DNA of 51,842 bases from Candidatus Nitrotoga sp. HW29 (GTDB lineage Bacteria > Pseudomonadota > Gammaproteobacteria > Burkholderiales > Gallionellaceae): assembly GCF_924101635.2 (NCBI RefSeq), contig NZ_CAKMAA020000073.1, positions 1-51,842 on the forward strand. The letters are read 5' to 3'. Below, one piece after another: positions 25,602 through 34,898 of this stretch; within the stretch, counting starts at the first letter, position 1, and each line of letters opens with the position of its first letter. Position numbers and translations under genes: made by a program. The notes beneath the pieces were generated by a model. It saw nothing but the letters and a program-made list of their open reading frames with translations, searched no databases and was not told where the DNA came from.

Positions 25602-26217
25602 CAATACGCAGCCTCTTCCCTTCTTGTCTGACGATGGCGGGCACCTGGGTGATGGCGAAACGTCTGGTCAGTCTGCCGCCTTGATCGAAATAGACGGGCA
25701 TCTTCCATTTGCGCATCAGCTCCAGTGGGGCGCCTGCTACCAGCACCAGCTTGACCGGCCTGTCGGATGCTGCGGTAATTTTTTTGCTGAATTCCAACTG
25801 TTTGACATCACGCGCATCCACGAACAGCAAGTATTTATTCCAGCCTATGTAATCGAGCGGATTGACGCGCGTCCCACGGGAATAAAGGATTTTTCCAGAT
25901 GCGTCAGTGACATCCTTGTCCGTGACTATGGTAGGGTCGTAATAGTGTGTATTGGCTGTTTCTGTGGCTTGAATGCCCGGTATCGGCTTGGGATGTTCAA
26001 TGCCCGACATCACGCGGTTTTTGTATTCAGTCTGTCGTTGTGCCAGCTCGCCGGTTTTCTCCATGTGGCGCAATTTGTCCTTGATGAACTCAATGAGGTC
26101 ACGTTCGGCAATGTCATACGTCTTGCCAATGACACCGAGGTCTTCTGCGTGAGCCAAACCGATCTGGGTGACGATCACCACAGCGTAAAGCGCAGCAAGA
26201 TAAAAGTGGCTTCGCAT
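25585..26217 (-). CDS. traW: TraW conjugal transfer protein
   Basis: A 210-residue periplasmic assembly protein of F-type secretion systems, which acts with TraU and TrbC. It has a signal peptide (YLAALYAVVIVTQIGLAHA), DLGVIGKTYDIAERDLIEFI right after cleavage, the central VTDASGKILYSRGTRVNPLDY, and a thioredoxin-like C-terminus with FDQGGRLTRRFAITQVPAIV. The start chosen is ATG 26217 with GGTGAG just upstream; an ATG four codons earlier is possible. It overlaps traU. Confidence 0.93.
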   Translation of the reverse strand: MRSHFYLAALYAVVIVTQIGLAHAEDLGVIGKTYDIAERDLIEFIKDKLRHMEKTGELAQRQTEYKNRVMSGIEHPKPIPGIQATETANTHYYDPTIVTDKDVTDASGKILYSRGTRVNPLDYIGWNKYLLFVDARDVKQLEFSKKITAASDRPVKLVLVAGAPLELMRKWKMPVYFDQGGRLTRRFAITQVPAIVRQEGKRLRIDELRY

Positions 26218-26321
26218 CTCACCGTCCATTTTGTGAATCTGAATGTATCGAATGCCAGACCAACCAATGCCCGTGCGGATCATATCCAGTGAACATGATG
26301 ATCTGTTTTGTGTTCATGTTC

Positions 26322-28400
26322 TCAATTCCGGGATTTCGGAAGTTCTGATGACCGCATGAGTTGGGCTGCAGCTTTGACTCCCACTTTCTGCTGCACCAAC
26401 AAATTGATGTCACGCTTGGTCAGTTCTTTGCCGCCCCTCTTGGCCGCTTGCAACAATTCGTTTAGTTTGGCTATTTGGCTAGTCAGATCAACTGGCGGTG
26501 GCGATTGATCATTGATCGCAGCATTGCGAGTCGCGCTTGGCTTTGGCGCAGTACGCTTCCTTGGTTTGCTATTGGGAGGCGTGACGATGTTCTGCTGCTC
26601 AGGCACATCGCTCGTGACAGGCTGGCGAACTGTCTTTGTCTCCGGTTGCGGATCGGATGCGGGAACCGTAGTGACAGTGACGCATTGAGGCACAGTTATA
26701 GCGCACTGCGGGAAAAGATTGCTGATCGACCGAGTAAGTCTGATGGCCTTGGCTACGCCGCTGGCAAACTCGGCTTCACCTACTTTGGCAACATCACTGT
26801 CTGCTTCCATCCAGCCGCGCTCGGTAAGGCCATCCAGTATCTGTTTGGGGGTGAATTCATAACCGGCAAAGGCATTGGGCCACTTGAGGCGCAAACAGCC
26901 GTCTTCGGGATGCAAAGCAAGGTCATTCAATGCTCTTTTGCCTGTTCGGAAATCTTCGATCAGTACCTTGAGTAATTCGCCCATGCTGCCGGTGAGCTGC
27001 TCGGTGGTGGCAGGTGTTACTGGCTCAGGTGTGCTGGAGACGTGCTGTAGGTGTACTGGGTTTTCTGTGCCGGTGCTGATCACTTGCTCAGCCGTGCTGG
27101 AGAGGTGCTGGGGAGGTGCCAGGTTTTCTGCGCCAACATGGGTTTCGATACTGCCAACAGCTTCGTTGTTGCCGATCACGCGGCCGGCGACAGGCGCTAT
27201 CGGCATCGTACTGATGAGCGCCTGATCGCGCAGCCGTATGGACTTCAGTTTCAGGGTGGGTATTTTTTCAGTGAGTACGTCGGGCGCAATGTGGAAGTAA
27301 GGATCACCGTCGCCTTCGCGCATACAGGCAATCCCTCTTTCAACCATCATGTCGAGGATGCCATCCGGGGTTTTGGGTAAGCCGGGAATATCTTCATCGT
27401 TGGTGCGCCGAGCAATCTCCTCACCCGCCATCGGCCAGACAAGGTAGATAATGCCGTCGATATTCCATACTCTGGCTGATGGTTCGTTTATTCGCCACAC
27501 GCCCTCTCGCACCAGACGACGCATGATGTCGGTCAGATACCGCTCGACGGGCACACCGATCTCGTAGCCTGCCATCGCCACGCCCATGGTTTTCAGATCG
27601 CGCTCGACGCTTAACTGGTCGGCTCTGACCACATAGTCGTGTATCTGGTTGGTTTGTCCTGGATTGCTGTTAAGCGATTCCGTCAGCCAGATCACCACAT
27701 CCGTGCTGCCGTCACTGATCCAGTCGAACGACTCTTTGGCAATTACCGCATCAATCAGGGTGCTGGACACATTGGTGTGATGTCTTCCCCGCCCCTCTTG
27801 CCAGTGCAGAAAATAATTCTCAATGTCGTTCGACAGCGCCCAGTGATAAACCCCCTGGTTGTAAGGTCGCCACCTTTGCGCATTCGCGCGGTCGGTGACA
27901 GTCAAGTCGGTCACCACCTTGCCGAGGTCGTGGCAGATGCCCGCCAGGAACACGGCCAGTCGCCAGCGCGGCTCTATCACGCGCCGTTGCTGTGGCGTCG
28001 TCACACCGCGTATCAGCTTGCCCTCAGTCTGTTGCAGTGCCCATAACCCGACTTCGAGAGAGTGGCGCAACATGCCGCCCGCCCCGCGATGATGATGCGC
28101 TTGCGAGGCCGGCAAAAGATGAACGAAGGCGGCAAGGCGCAACATCGCCGGGTTATAGTGCGTTGCCAGCAGCTCCGCGTCAGCAATCAGTTGGCGAATT
28201 CCACCCGTGAGTTCGTGTTGCGTAGCGAGCAGTTCGGCTGGGGCATACACAGGCAATCCCTCCATGAATGGCGGATAGCGCGGTATCCTATGCAGGTCTT
28301 CAATCCGTTTGGCAGACGCAATCTGTTTGATTTGCACAGCATCATGCGCGCTCGGCAGACAGCGGAATTTGCGTAGCAGTCGATCAGTTAAGGTATCCAT
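26322..28400 (-). CDS. traI: MOBH-family relaxase TraI with HD domain
   Basis: A 692-residue TraI_2-type relaxase, which nicks oriT and leads the transferred strand into the recipient. Unlike tyrosine relaxases, MOBH enzymes use an HD-like metal centre: HHH at residues 102-104, MLRHSLEVGLWA at 110-121 and CHDLGK at 156-161 are visible. The C-terminal half (from about residue 430) is proline- and threonine-rich, then a winged-helix-like FTPKQILDGLTERGWME region and a basic tail. It starts three bases after the end of the signal-peptidase gene. The coupling protein gene traD, its usual partner, is not in the window. Confidence 0.9.
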   Translation of the reverse strand: MDTLTDRLLRKFRCLPSAHDAVQIKQIASAKRIEDLHRIPRYPPFMEGLPVYAPAELLATQHELTGGIRQLIADAELLATHYNPAMLRLAAFVHLLPASQAHHHRGAGGMLRHSLEVGLWALQQTEGKLIRGVTTPQQRRVIEPRWRLAVFLAGICHDLGKVVTDLTVTDRANAQRWRPYNQGVYHWALSNDIENYFLHWQEGRGRHHTNVSSTLIDAVIAKESFDWISDGSTDVVIWLTESLNSNPGQTNQIHDYVVRADQLSVERDLKTMGVAMAGYEIGVPVERYLTDIMRRLVREGVWRINEPSARVWNIDGIIYLVWPMAGEEIARRTNDEDIPGLPKTPDGILDMMVERGIACMREGDGDPYFHIAPDVLTEKIPTLKLKSIRLRDQALISTMPIAPVAGRVIGNNEAVGSIETHVGAENLAPPQHLSSTAEQVISTGTENPVHLQHVSSTPEPVTPATTEQLTGSMGELLKVLIEDFRTGKRALNDLALHPEDGCLRLKWPNAFAGYEFTPKQILDGLTERGWMEADSDVAKVGEAEFASGVAKAIRLTRSISNLFPQCAITVPQCVTVTTVPASDPQPETKTVRQPVTSDVPEQQNIVTPPNSKPRKRTAPKPSATRNAAINDQSPPPVDLTSQIAKLNELLQAAKRGGKELTKRDINLLVQQKVGVKAAAQLMRSSELPKSRN

Positions 28401-28403
28401 GAA

Positions 28404-28934
28404 TCAGAACAGCTTGAACGCCTTGCCGATGACGTGGCTGGCTGACACAAATCCGACCGCCTCATACCGGGAATCAAGACTCAGCGGGTGATCGGCCATT
28501 ACATAGTAGTGACCAGCGGGGATTACGCCATTGAACTCCAGCTCCCGAATCGGTCGCCCGGTGCTGGTCGCAGGTCTTGCCTCACCCACGAATGTCCCAT
28601 TGACATAGTATTTGTGGTCGCTGGATTCGACAGAGTCGCCCGCTGTGCCCATGACGCGCTTCAAGAAGCGTGTGCCTTGTGGGTACAGAAAATTGCTCTG
28701 GTAGTTGAAGGCGACATACTCCCCTCGTTTGGGGAGGTCTCCCTTCTCTATAAGGTACAGCGTACCCGGCAGACTTCGGCTTGCGTTGACGGCAAACTCA
28801 TACCGAAGCGAGAAAGCAAGATAGGTAAGCAGCAGCAGGATGTATGTCTTGTACTGGCGACAGAGATGCTCGTACAACACATCCATCTTGCCTGAAAACC
28901 AGAATAACGCCTTGAGGGATTTAATATCTTCCAT
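28404..28934 (-). CDS. TrhF/TraF-type conjugative signal peptidase
   Basis: An S26-family signal peptidase associated with conjugative transfer, thought to process pilin or other transfer proteins. One membrane segment, TYILLLLTYLAFSL, is followed by NASRSLPGTLYLIEKGDLPKRGEYVAF (serine nucleophile region) and RFLKRVMGTAGDSV (lysine region), then YVMADHPLSLDSRYEAVGFV. The start is uncertain: ATG 28934 gives 176 residues, and ATG 28886, with AGG a few bases upstream, gives 160. In SXT/IncC elements the homologous gene precedes traW and traU; here the relaxase gene lies between them. Confidence 0.85.
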   Translation of the reverse strand: MEDIKSLKALFWFSGKMDVLYEHLCRQYKTYILLLLTYLAFSLRYEFAVNASRSLPGTLYLIEKGDLPKRGEYVAFNYQSNFLYPQGTRFLKRVMGTAGDSVESSDHKYYVNGTFVGEARPATSTGRPIRELEFNGVIPAGHYYVMADHPLSLDSRYEAVGFVSASHVIGKAFKLF

Positions 28935-29090
28935 GCAACAATTGTTGCGTGGTAAGCACAATAAAATCAGGTGAGTTCTGAGCAATTATGCGCAGAATCT
29001 GTGTTGCAATTTACGGGGTGATGTGAAGGTCACGGTTACAGAATCTATCAAAAAACTAGGACTCCAATTTTAAACTTAGTGGTCAGCAGG

Positions 29091-29354
29091 CTATCGGCCA
29101 CTATCAGTACACCACTTGACCTCGCCTTCACGTATCCAAAAGTGGCAAGCGCATTTATTGGTCATACGAATAGATGAGGTTATGGTTGGTCGCTCAAAAC
29201 GATCCTGCACCACGCTCCATCTGGGTCTACGCTGTGAACTGAGCGAAAGCTGTATTTTTTCACCGCAACCGCCAGGGCACCGAAGGCATGCCCATTTTTC
29301 ATGTTTTTCGTCTTTCACAACTACGAGCACGCCTTCAGGCAATTGACTTGGCAA
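29091..29354 (-). CDS. DUF6527-like small zinc-binding protein
   Basis: An 87-residue protein. HEKWACLRCPGGCGEKIQLSL and, later, ITSSIRMTNKCACHFWIREGEVKWC match the pattern I recall for DUF6527 proteins, with paired cysteines likely to bind a metal. DUF6527 genes are known beside bacterial ubiquitin-like conjugation genes (ThiF/E2-type); none of those is here. The start is uncertain: TTG 29354 is the first plausible codon, while the frame stays open upstream into the preceding gene. It follows the phosphoribosyltransferase-like gene by 35 bases and is probably the last gene of the 20-kb operon. Confidence 0.7.
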   Translation of the reverse strand: MPSQLPEGVLVVVKDEKHEKWACLRCPGGCGEKIQLSLSSQRRPRWSVVQDRFERPTITSSIRMTNKCACHFWIREGEVKWCTDSGR

Positions 29355-29389
29355 CGGGTGATGTGGCGTAACACCAAATGTACTATTTT

Positions 29390-31552
29390 TCAGCGTCCAG
29401 CTTTGAGCTGTTCTATGATAAAGCGCATTTCTTCAGGCATGTGCTTTTTATCTACATAAATAATCTCTTTGAGATGTTCATCGACAAGTTCCATCCGTCC
29501 TGTCCAGATAGCGATCAAAAATTCAAGTGCAGCTTCACCCTGATCGTTATTCCAGCTATGGAGCACAGCCAGCACAACATCGGTCATCCTTCTGCTGAAA
29601 TCGGCGTCTACTGTGTAGTTCAACTCAGTGGGTTTTGCCGCTCTTAGTAAAGATGCCTGAATAACGCCATCGTTATAACGATCAAAACATGCAGGACTAA
29701 TTAGCGTTGTATGGTAGGTGCTCGCCAAGCCCCTTTCATCAGAACGTATTCGCAAATCGTGCAGTACGGATTGAATTGTCCAGTACACATCAGCTTGGGT
29801 GGCTATGTCTGTTTCGAGTTCTAGATCAGACCAAAATGCAAAAGTGCGACGCAACTTTAGGATATGCCCCACAGGTGAAAGCAGAAACAATTGATTTGGA
29901 TCACTGTTACTCACCTCTATTGTTTTTATTCTGGCGGACAATATTTTCGGCAGGGGTTCGCCATTCATATTAGTTAGCGGATCAGCACATTGATTGAGTT
30001 TTTCTAATTCCCAATCCCATGCTGTCTTTGTATGCTCCTTGATGCGAGGCATTGGGCATTTTCTTAGTACAACTAATTCATGCCCACCCAGTTCCAAATC
30101 TTTCTCAAGCTGCTCAAAAGTCTCTTTTGTAGGCAATTTTGAGAAACCAACCAAGTAAGTAATCGAAGCTGATTTATGAATGCAACGCAATTTTCTGGAT
30201 GCCTCAAGAAGCTTTCTTCCTGATGTTATTGCACCCGCGATCACGATAACAGAAGCGCTATCTTTGAGCGGCCCCTCGTCGACCTGGGTTAGCTTCAACC
30301 AATCAATCTGATTAGCATCATTACCCAATACCGCTTTGAGCTTGTCAGCCAATGCTTCAGAGCCGGAATCGTTCAAATGGATTATCGTTTTTACGTCTCG
30401 CGACACATGTTTTTTTATCTTTTTCTCTAATGCCGCACTAAATGACTCTGGAGGCTTAGAAAGCACTTTTGCAACATCTATAAAAAAGTGTTCTGGATAA
30501 TCAGCTTGACCAGTTGAAGACCTGTTCCAATTTAGAACTTCGCGAGTGGCGAAATGCTTAAAAAATATGCCTCTTTCTTTATCGAAATCCGTCTTCTTTA
30601 TGACTAATAGCTCATGCTTCGGCGTTTCAGGAAGGAACTGATCACTAACTATGCGGATTTGTTTTGAACCCCTCTTACAGAAAATACAGTCAGTAGCTTT
30701 TAGAGAAGTAATGCCGCCCGGTATGGCATATGAAATATCAAATACTCCAGCCTGACCATCAAGCAATTTGCTATAAAACAGTGTCAGAATTTGTCGGTTA
30801 TTGAAAGTGGTTTTGTCCAGTAATTTTTTTACAAGCGACCCACTGGTAGTTGCTGAAACAAGAATCAGGCTGTCCTCGTTTTCGATAAAATCAAAATCTT
30901 GATTAAATGCTGCGTATGACTCAAAGCTTTCTATCAAAGGCGGCTTTGTCGAGAATTTTCCAGACATCAGAATCGCAGTACTGATTAGATAGGAAATCGA
31001 CGAAGTATCAACATAGATACGCTTTATCCCTTGTTGTATGTGGGGTAGCAGAGAAATAGCTAGGAATGCGACTTCCTCACCAGAGGTCAGCAAGTTTGAT
31101 GCACGAATAAACTTGTCACAATGATCGCCGGATGGTTTTACGAAATGGTAGCTTGATGACGAAGTAATCAGTCCTTTTCGTTTCTTGAAGATTTCAATCA
31201 TTCCTGCATTCAAAATTCTCTGCTTCAATTCTTCAGCCACGCACTGGCTTGAGGTGGCATCCTCAATGCGTCCATCAGTAGTGATGCACAAGAATTTCAA
31301 TTTCTCATTTGCATCTCCGACAAAAGAGATAAATTCGTCCTGAAATGATACTTGGCTGAATCCAATAAATTCTCCAGCATCAGCACCAACTGCGAGGATG
31401 TAAACATTAAGGGGAGCTAAATTTTCTTCAATGTCCGCCTTAATAATCTTTACAGCAGAATCCGGGGATACATAAGAAGAGAAGAAAATCGCTAAGCTTT
31501 TACGCTTGTTCCCGTTTGACTCGCTGAAACGGAAAGCGAAACAATTACTCAT
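29390..31552 (-). CDS. Tandem phosphoribosyltransferase-like protein
   Basis: A 720-residue protein with two segments resembling phosphoribosyltransferase (PRTase) folds. The first has KFIRASNLLTSGEEVAFLAI (residues 147-166), IESFESY (207-213) and ILVSATTSGSL (230-240), where ATTSG sits in the place of a PRPP-binding loop. The second has VIVIAGAITSGRKLLEASRKLR (435-456), the same beta-strand-loop-helix pattern. The acidic pair normally found just before the loop is absent in both, so substrate use is uncertain. A C-x2-C pair (CIFC, near 289) lies between them, and the C-terminal 200 residues are helical. The start overlaps the GHKL gene stop as ATGA, showing tight coupling. Likely a sensor or effector of a defence module; this is inferred. 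Confidence 0.6.
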   Translation of the reverse strand: MSNCFAFRFSESNGNKRKSLAIFFSSYVSPDSAVKIIKADIEENLAPLNVYILAVGADAGEFIGFSQVSFQDEFISFVGDANEKLKFLCITTDGRIEDATSSQCVAEELKQRILNAGMIEIFKKRKGLITSSSSYHFVKPSGDHCDKFIRASNLLTSGEEVAFLAISLLPHIQQGIKRIYVDTSSISYLISTAILMSGKFSTKPPLIESFESYAAFNQDFDFIENEDSLILVSATTSGSLVKKLLDKTTFNNRQILTLFYSKLLDGQAGVFDISYAIPGGITSLKATDCIFCKRGSKQIRIVSDQFLPETPKHELLVIKKTDFDKERGIFFKHFATREVLNWNRSSTGQADYPEHFFIDVAKVLSKPPESFSAALEKKIKKHVSRDVKTIIHLNDSGSEALADKLKAVLGNDANQIDWLKLTQVDEGPLKDSASVIVIAGAITSGRKLLEASRKLRCIHKSASITYLVGFSKLPTKETFEQLEKDLELGGHELVVLRKCPMPRIKEHTKTAWDWELEKLNQCADPLTNMNGEPLPKILSARIKTIEVSNSDPNQLFLLSPVGHILKLRRTFAFWSDLELETDIATQADVYWTIQSVLHDLRIRSDERGLASTYHTTLISPACFDRYNDGVIQASLLRAAKPTELNYTVDADFSRRMTDVVLAVLHSWNNDQGEAALEFLIAIWTGRMELVDEHLKEIIYVDKKHMPEEMRFIIEQLKAGR

Positions 31553-32736
31553 TGCTTTGCCTCCAAGGGAATTAACAATGTGATTGCAACACCATTAACA
31601 AATGGCATTGGCGTTTGGTTTTGGCTTGCGGGTAAACGTGAAGACCAATCTGTGAAATCGCATGCATCTTGATGGACGTAAGGATTCTCTACAAAATTCC
31701 TAAATAAAGCTAAGCGACCGCTACGAATTCGCATAAGCCCCCTGAGCTTCGTCAACCGCTCCATTACCACAGGCAAACCATGCCCCTTATTATCCTTGCC
31801 GGATGATGTCTGCCTAAACGTAAAACATTTTCTAAAGATCGAATATTCGTCGTTCAGTGTAAGCGGCCCCCCCTCACTCGACTCTGGGTGATCAGCCTGC
31901 CAGCGACCGCAATACCCCAAACCCGAATCAATGATGCTAATTTCAACGAATCTGCTAGTTACATTTTGTGACGCAAGGTAATTGGATAATACTGGCTCTT
32001 CGCCCCAAGTACCTTCCACACCTTTTCCTGAAAGATTAATCCCATTGGAATAAATAATACGTATACCCGGTTTTAACCACTCGCTTCTGGCCTTCCCGCG
32101 ACTACCATGTTCGTGCGTGTTCAAAAAAAGTTCAAGAAACATGCGGCCCAGATGTTCCACATCTTGTTCAACAAGAGGTTTCCCTCCGCCAGCCGTATAT
32201 AACGATTTTTCGACCATGGCACGAATAATCGATTTAATCTGCTCTGGATTGCGTGGCTGCGGTTTACTGTCTCGATTTTCTATATAGAAATTTCTATCGA
32301 ACCCTTTGGTGCTATGGTCTACAAACGCGAACCAACAAAGCGGGCCGCGCTGCTGACCAAATGAGCTTCTTGCTTGATTTTCAATTGCACTTTTTGCGGC
32401 TAAATATATTTTTTCTTGCAGATCGACAAGTTTGGCATCACCACTATTACTGATATCTTTCGCCAACATTGCAGCCGAAAATTGATGGGGTCGATTGACA
32501 ACTTCAGCAATTCGCTCTTCTTCTGGCTTTATACTTTCCTTAAGAATTAATTTTCGATTGATTGATTTTCTACCCCAAGTATTCACCGCCTGAATGGCGG
32601 TAGCCAACCCGCCAAAAGCAAATTTTGTGGTATCAACCGGCAACACAAGATCGTCAATTGCATCAGAATCTGCAATTGTCTTTATAACCTCCTCGCAAGC
32701 ATCAATCGTTAGATTTTTAGGGAAAATTATCGTCAT
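31549..32736 (-). CDS. GHKL-family ATPase-like protein
   Basis: A 395-residue protein with the Bergerat ATP-binding motifs: N box ELFLNTHEHG (202-211), G1 IIDSGLG (268-274), G2 DNKGHGLPVV (315-324) and a final G-x-x-I-x-L-L-I-P strand. GHKL folds are found in Hsp90, MutL, gyrase and histidine kinases; no dimerisation or phospho-acceptor histidine domain is evident. The N-terminal 100 residues could be a STAS-like or other alpha/beta domain. The weak ribosome site is GAAAGA. The next gene overlaps by four bases. GHKL proteins occur in several anti-phage systems, but this pairing is not one I know. Confidence 0.75.
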   Translation of the reverse strand: MTIIFPKNLTIDACEEVIKTIADSDAIDDLVLPVDTTKFAFGGLATAIQAVNTWGRKSINRKLILKESIKPEEERIAEVVNRPHQFSAAMLAKDISNSGDAKLVDLQEKIYLAAKSAIENQARSSFGQQRGPLCWFAFVDHSTKGFDRNFYIENRDSKPQPRNPEQIKSIIRAMVEKSLYTAGGGKPLVEQDVEHLGRMFLELFLNTHEHGSRGKARSEWLKPGIRIIYSNGINLSGKGVEGTWGEEPVLSNYLASQNVTSRFVEISIIDSGLGYCGRWQADHPESSEGGPLTLNDEYSIFRKCFTFRQTSSGKDNKGHGLPVVMERLTKLRGLMRIRSGRLALFRNFVENPYVHQDACDFTDWSSRLPASQNQTPMPFVNGVAITLLIPLEAKQ

Positions 32737-32802
32737 TCAAATCTTTCAGGGTTCATTCGTAATTTTTGCAAAATCATGCGCATACTCATACTTCATTTTT
32801 CA

Positions 32803-34050
32803 CTAACCAGGCACATCAAACACGAGCACCGTCAGTAAAAATTCCCGGTTTGCATCATTAGGGTGGTGAAGGACATATCGAAAACCAGACCCATGCTTCC
32901 AATCGACCTTGCGCTTGAAATTTCCGTGACCTGCTGTCTCTGCCTCAACCCCGGCAAGCACAGTGGACATCGAGGTTCCGCGATTGAAGATGAGAATGGC
33001 TGTCTTGGTATCTCGCCAAGCAGTGTAACCAAGTAACTGGTCAATTGTTTCACGATAGACCTTTGGCCCCTTCCAATACTTGCATTCACCGATGAATACG
33101 TTTCTGTCATTGGCTCGCAAGAGGATGTCGGTCTTACCATTTACATTGAATGTCTCGCCAGTTGCCGCCCCCTCGAATTGCCCATTGAGCTGAACCAGGA
33201 AGTGCTGTCGAAGATCTTCCTCCCCCATGGTTTTGAATGCGGATGGACTGCGTTCCATTACATGCGTCATATTCTGAATGACAGTTAGAATATGTTCGTA
33301 GGTTTCCATATCTAGCACAGGTTCTGGGGCATACGCCGAGCTTGTTGCTGGAGGAAGTGTTGGAACGACTTTTCTCTTTATGTCCGGCAGCACAAAAGTC
33401 TTTGGTGCATCAGCACGATTTTTTAGTGGAATCCCCAAAGAAGATGCACGGCCTTGATTAGCAAGAATGCGTTCTCGTCGCGAGGCAATCGCCCTTTCGG
33501 CCTCACCAGCCAATCCCTGCATAAATCCATTTACATCATTTCGCACCCAACCAAGGTGTTGCTCAATATCATTAAGAATCTTATCCGCCTCTTGCTTGAC
33601 ATCCCGTTGCGGCCCATCGTGAGCTAGATCGAACTTCATGAAGATCGAATTTCCTTGTATTTCGGCCCGTGGCAGCATCGAAGAAAATGAACTGGGTTGG
33701 GCATAAAATAGAACAGCCTCACCATCGAATGGTACTTCGACGGTCACTCGCTGCCCTGGGATTCAACAAGGACGACTACGGTCTGTAATCCATCTGTTTT
33801 GATCATTACGAACGTCAATTTGTGTTTCATGCTCATCGGCTGACCAGTCTTCCCTTCTGAGAGCTGGAGCAACAAGACTGTACTTTTCGACAAGATATTG
33901 GCACAGGTCGGCAGGGGCCGTATTCAGCAATCTATTCGCATCCATCCGCTCGACTTCTTGTCGCAACGCAGCGCGCTGATTTTCAATAATCGCCCGAAGA
34001 TCGTTGCTTGCGAAAAGGTAACCCTTACTTTTGTCGATCATATTGAACAC
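32803..34050 (-). pseudogene. PD-(D/E)XK endonuclease gene interrupted by in-frame TGA
   Basis: One continuous frame holds a 95-codon first part ending DRSRPC, a TGA at 33763-33765, then IPGQR and the remaining 314 codons. The two parts read as a single protein. The C-terminal part carries D207, E221 and K223 (counted from GTG 33747) in KTDILL and GECKYWKG, the PD-(D/E)XK nuclease core. The start is GTG 34050 with AGGAGG four bases upstream; ATG 34041 is also possible. Either TGA is a nonsense mutation, or translation restarts at GTG 33747, or the codon is read through. The gene lies between the HNH nuclease and the GHKL ATPase genes, so it is probably a nuclease of this defence operon. Confidence 0.7.
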
Positions 34051-34058
34051 TCTGCCTC

Positions 34059-34832
34059 CTAGGCACTGGCATGTTTGAAAACATGCTGCCGATGATACTC
34101 AAGGTACGGACGGTGATCCGCAGCAAGATGAGTGCGCTTCATTTCGCTGGTCACGCCCAGCAGCTGCATGGCGGCATCATCCAGCAAGGGCGATTTCACC
34201 AGCCTGCCTGCATCGTCGAAGGTGACCCAACCTCCGTCGAACGGCGCGTCCAGATGAGGGGCGAGCAAGAGGCCGTTGAACACGTCGAGGCGTTCCTGAT
34301 TGCTCTCGCAATCCGCCCATGGCTTGATGTGCGAGGCGCGTAGCAATGGAACTACTGCCAATCCCGTCACAGCGCAGCGACCTTGCCAGAAGGCGATGAG
34401 TGCGTTGCGAAAAATATCCTGCCCTACTCGCTGCTTCACCAGCCGTTCGACTTCGGTAGATTCTGGCATGGACTGGGTGGCGGCAACGAATTCCTCAACC
34501 AGTCTATCCGGCGCGGTTTTCGCGAGCTCTGTTACTCGACCCAATAACCGATACAGTTCTCCATACTCGGCCAGATGCACAGTGCCCTTTGCATCCGATG
34601 ACAGCGATGCAGCCTGCCGCACAATCTGTCCCTCGCGCGCCAACTCATCCAACAGGCGTTGTGAATCACATGCCAGTTGATATCCGCCATCCGCCACAAT
34701 TAGCCACACCCGTTCCGGGAACTGGGTTGAACGGCAGCGCAACCAGTTTCCCTCTTCCACGGGCGAGAGGTCAAACCCTTGGTCGGTCGCAGCTTTTGCC
34801 AACTGAGCGATCTGCAACGGCGAAAGTTTCAC
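34059..34832 (-). CDS. HNH endonuclease
   Basis: A 257-residue protein with a C-terminal HNH_2-type nuclease domain: GRCAVTGL (151-158), RASHIKPWADC with H168, LDVFNGLLLAPHLDAPFD with N186 and H193. The N-terminal 120 residues, with WLRCRSTQFPERVWLIV, probably recognise substrate. It should cut double-stranded DNA in a metal-dependent way. The start is GTG 34832, with AGAGG eight bases upstream. It lies 66 bases after the ATPase gene and nine bases before the next gene, all on one strand. Confidence 0.85.
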   Translation of the reverse strand: MKLSPLQIAQLAKAATDQGFDLSPVEEGNWLRCRSTQFPERVWLIVADGGYQLACDSQRLLDELAREGQIVRQAASLSSDAKGTVHLAEYGELYRLLGRVTELAKTAPDRLVEEFVAATQSMPESTEVERLVKQRVGQDIFRNALIAFWQGRCAVTGLAVVPLLRASHIKPWADCESNQERLDVFNGLLLAPHLDAPFDGGWVTFDDAGRLVKSPLLDDAAMQLLGVTSEMKRTHLAADHRPYLEYHRQHVFKHASA

Positions 34833-34898
34833 GTTACCGGCCTCTTGGAGTCAACTGTTGGTATTTCGTTTGAAATAGAATCATGTTTGTCCTTCTAC

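Noticed and set aside
29091-29354. A bacterial ubiquitin-like conjugation operon
   Set aside because: Only the DUF6527 gene is present; no E1, E2, JAB or ubiquitin-like gene is found nearby.
33763-33765. Selenocysteine reading of the TGA after Cys in the nuclease gene
   Set aside because: No recognisable SECIS element was seen and this nuclease family has no selenoprotein members that I know of; a nonsense mutation or restart is simpler.
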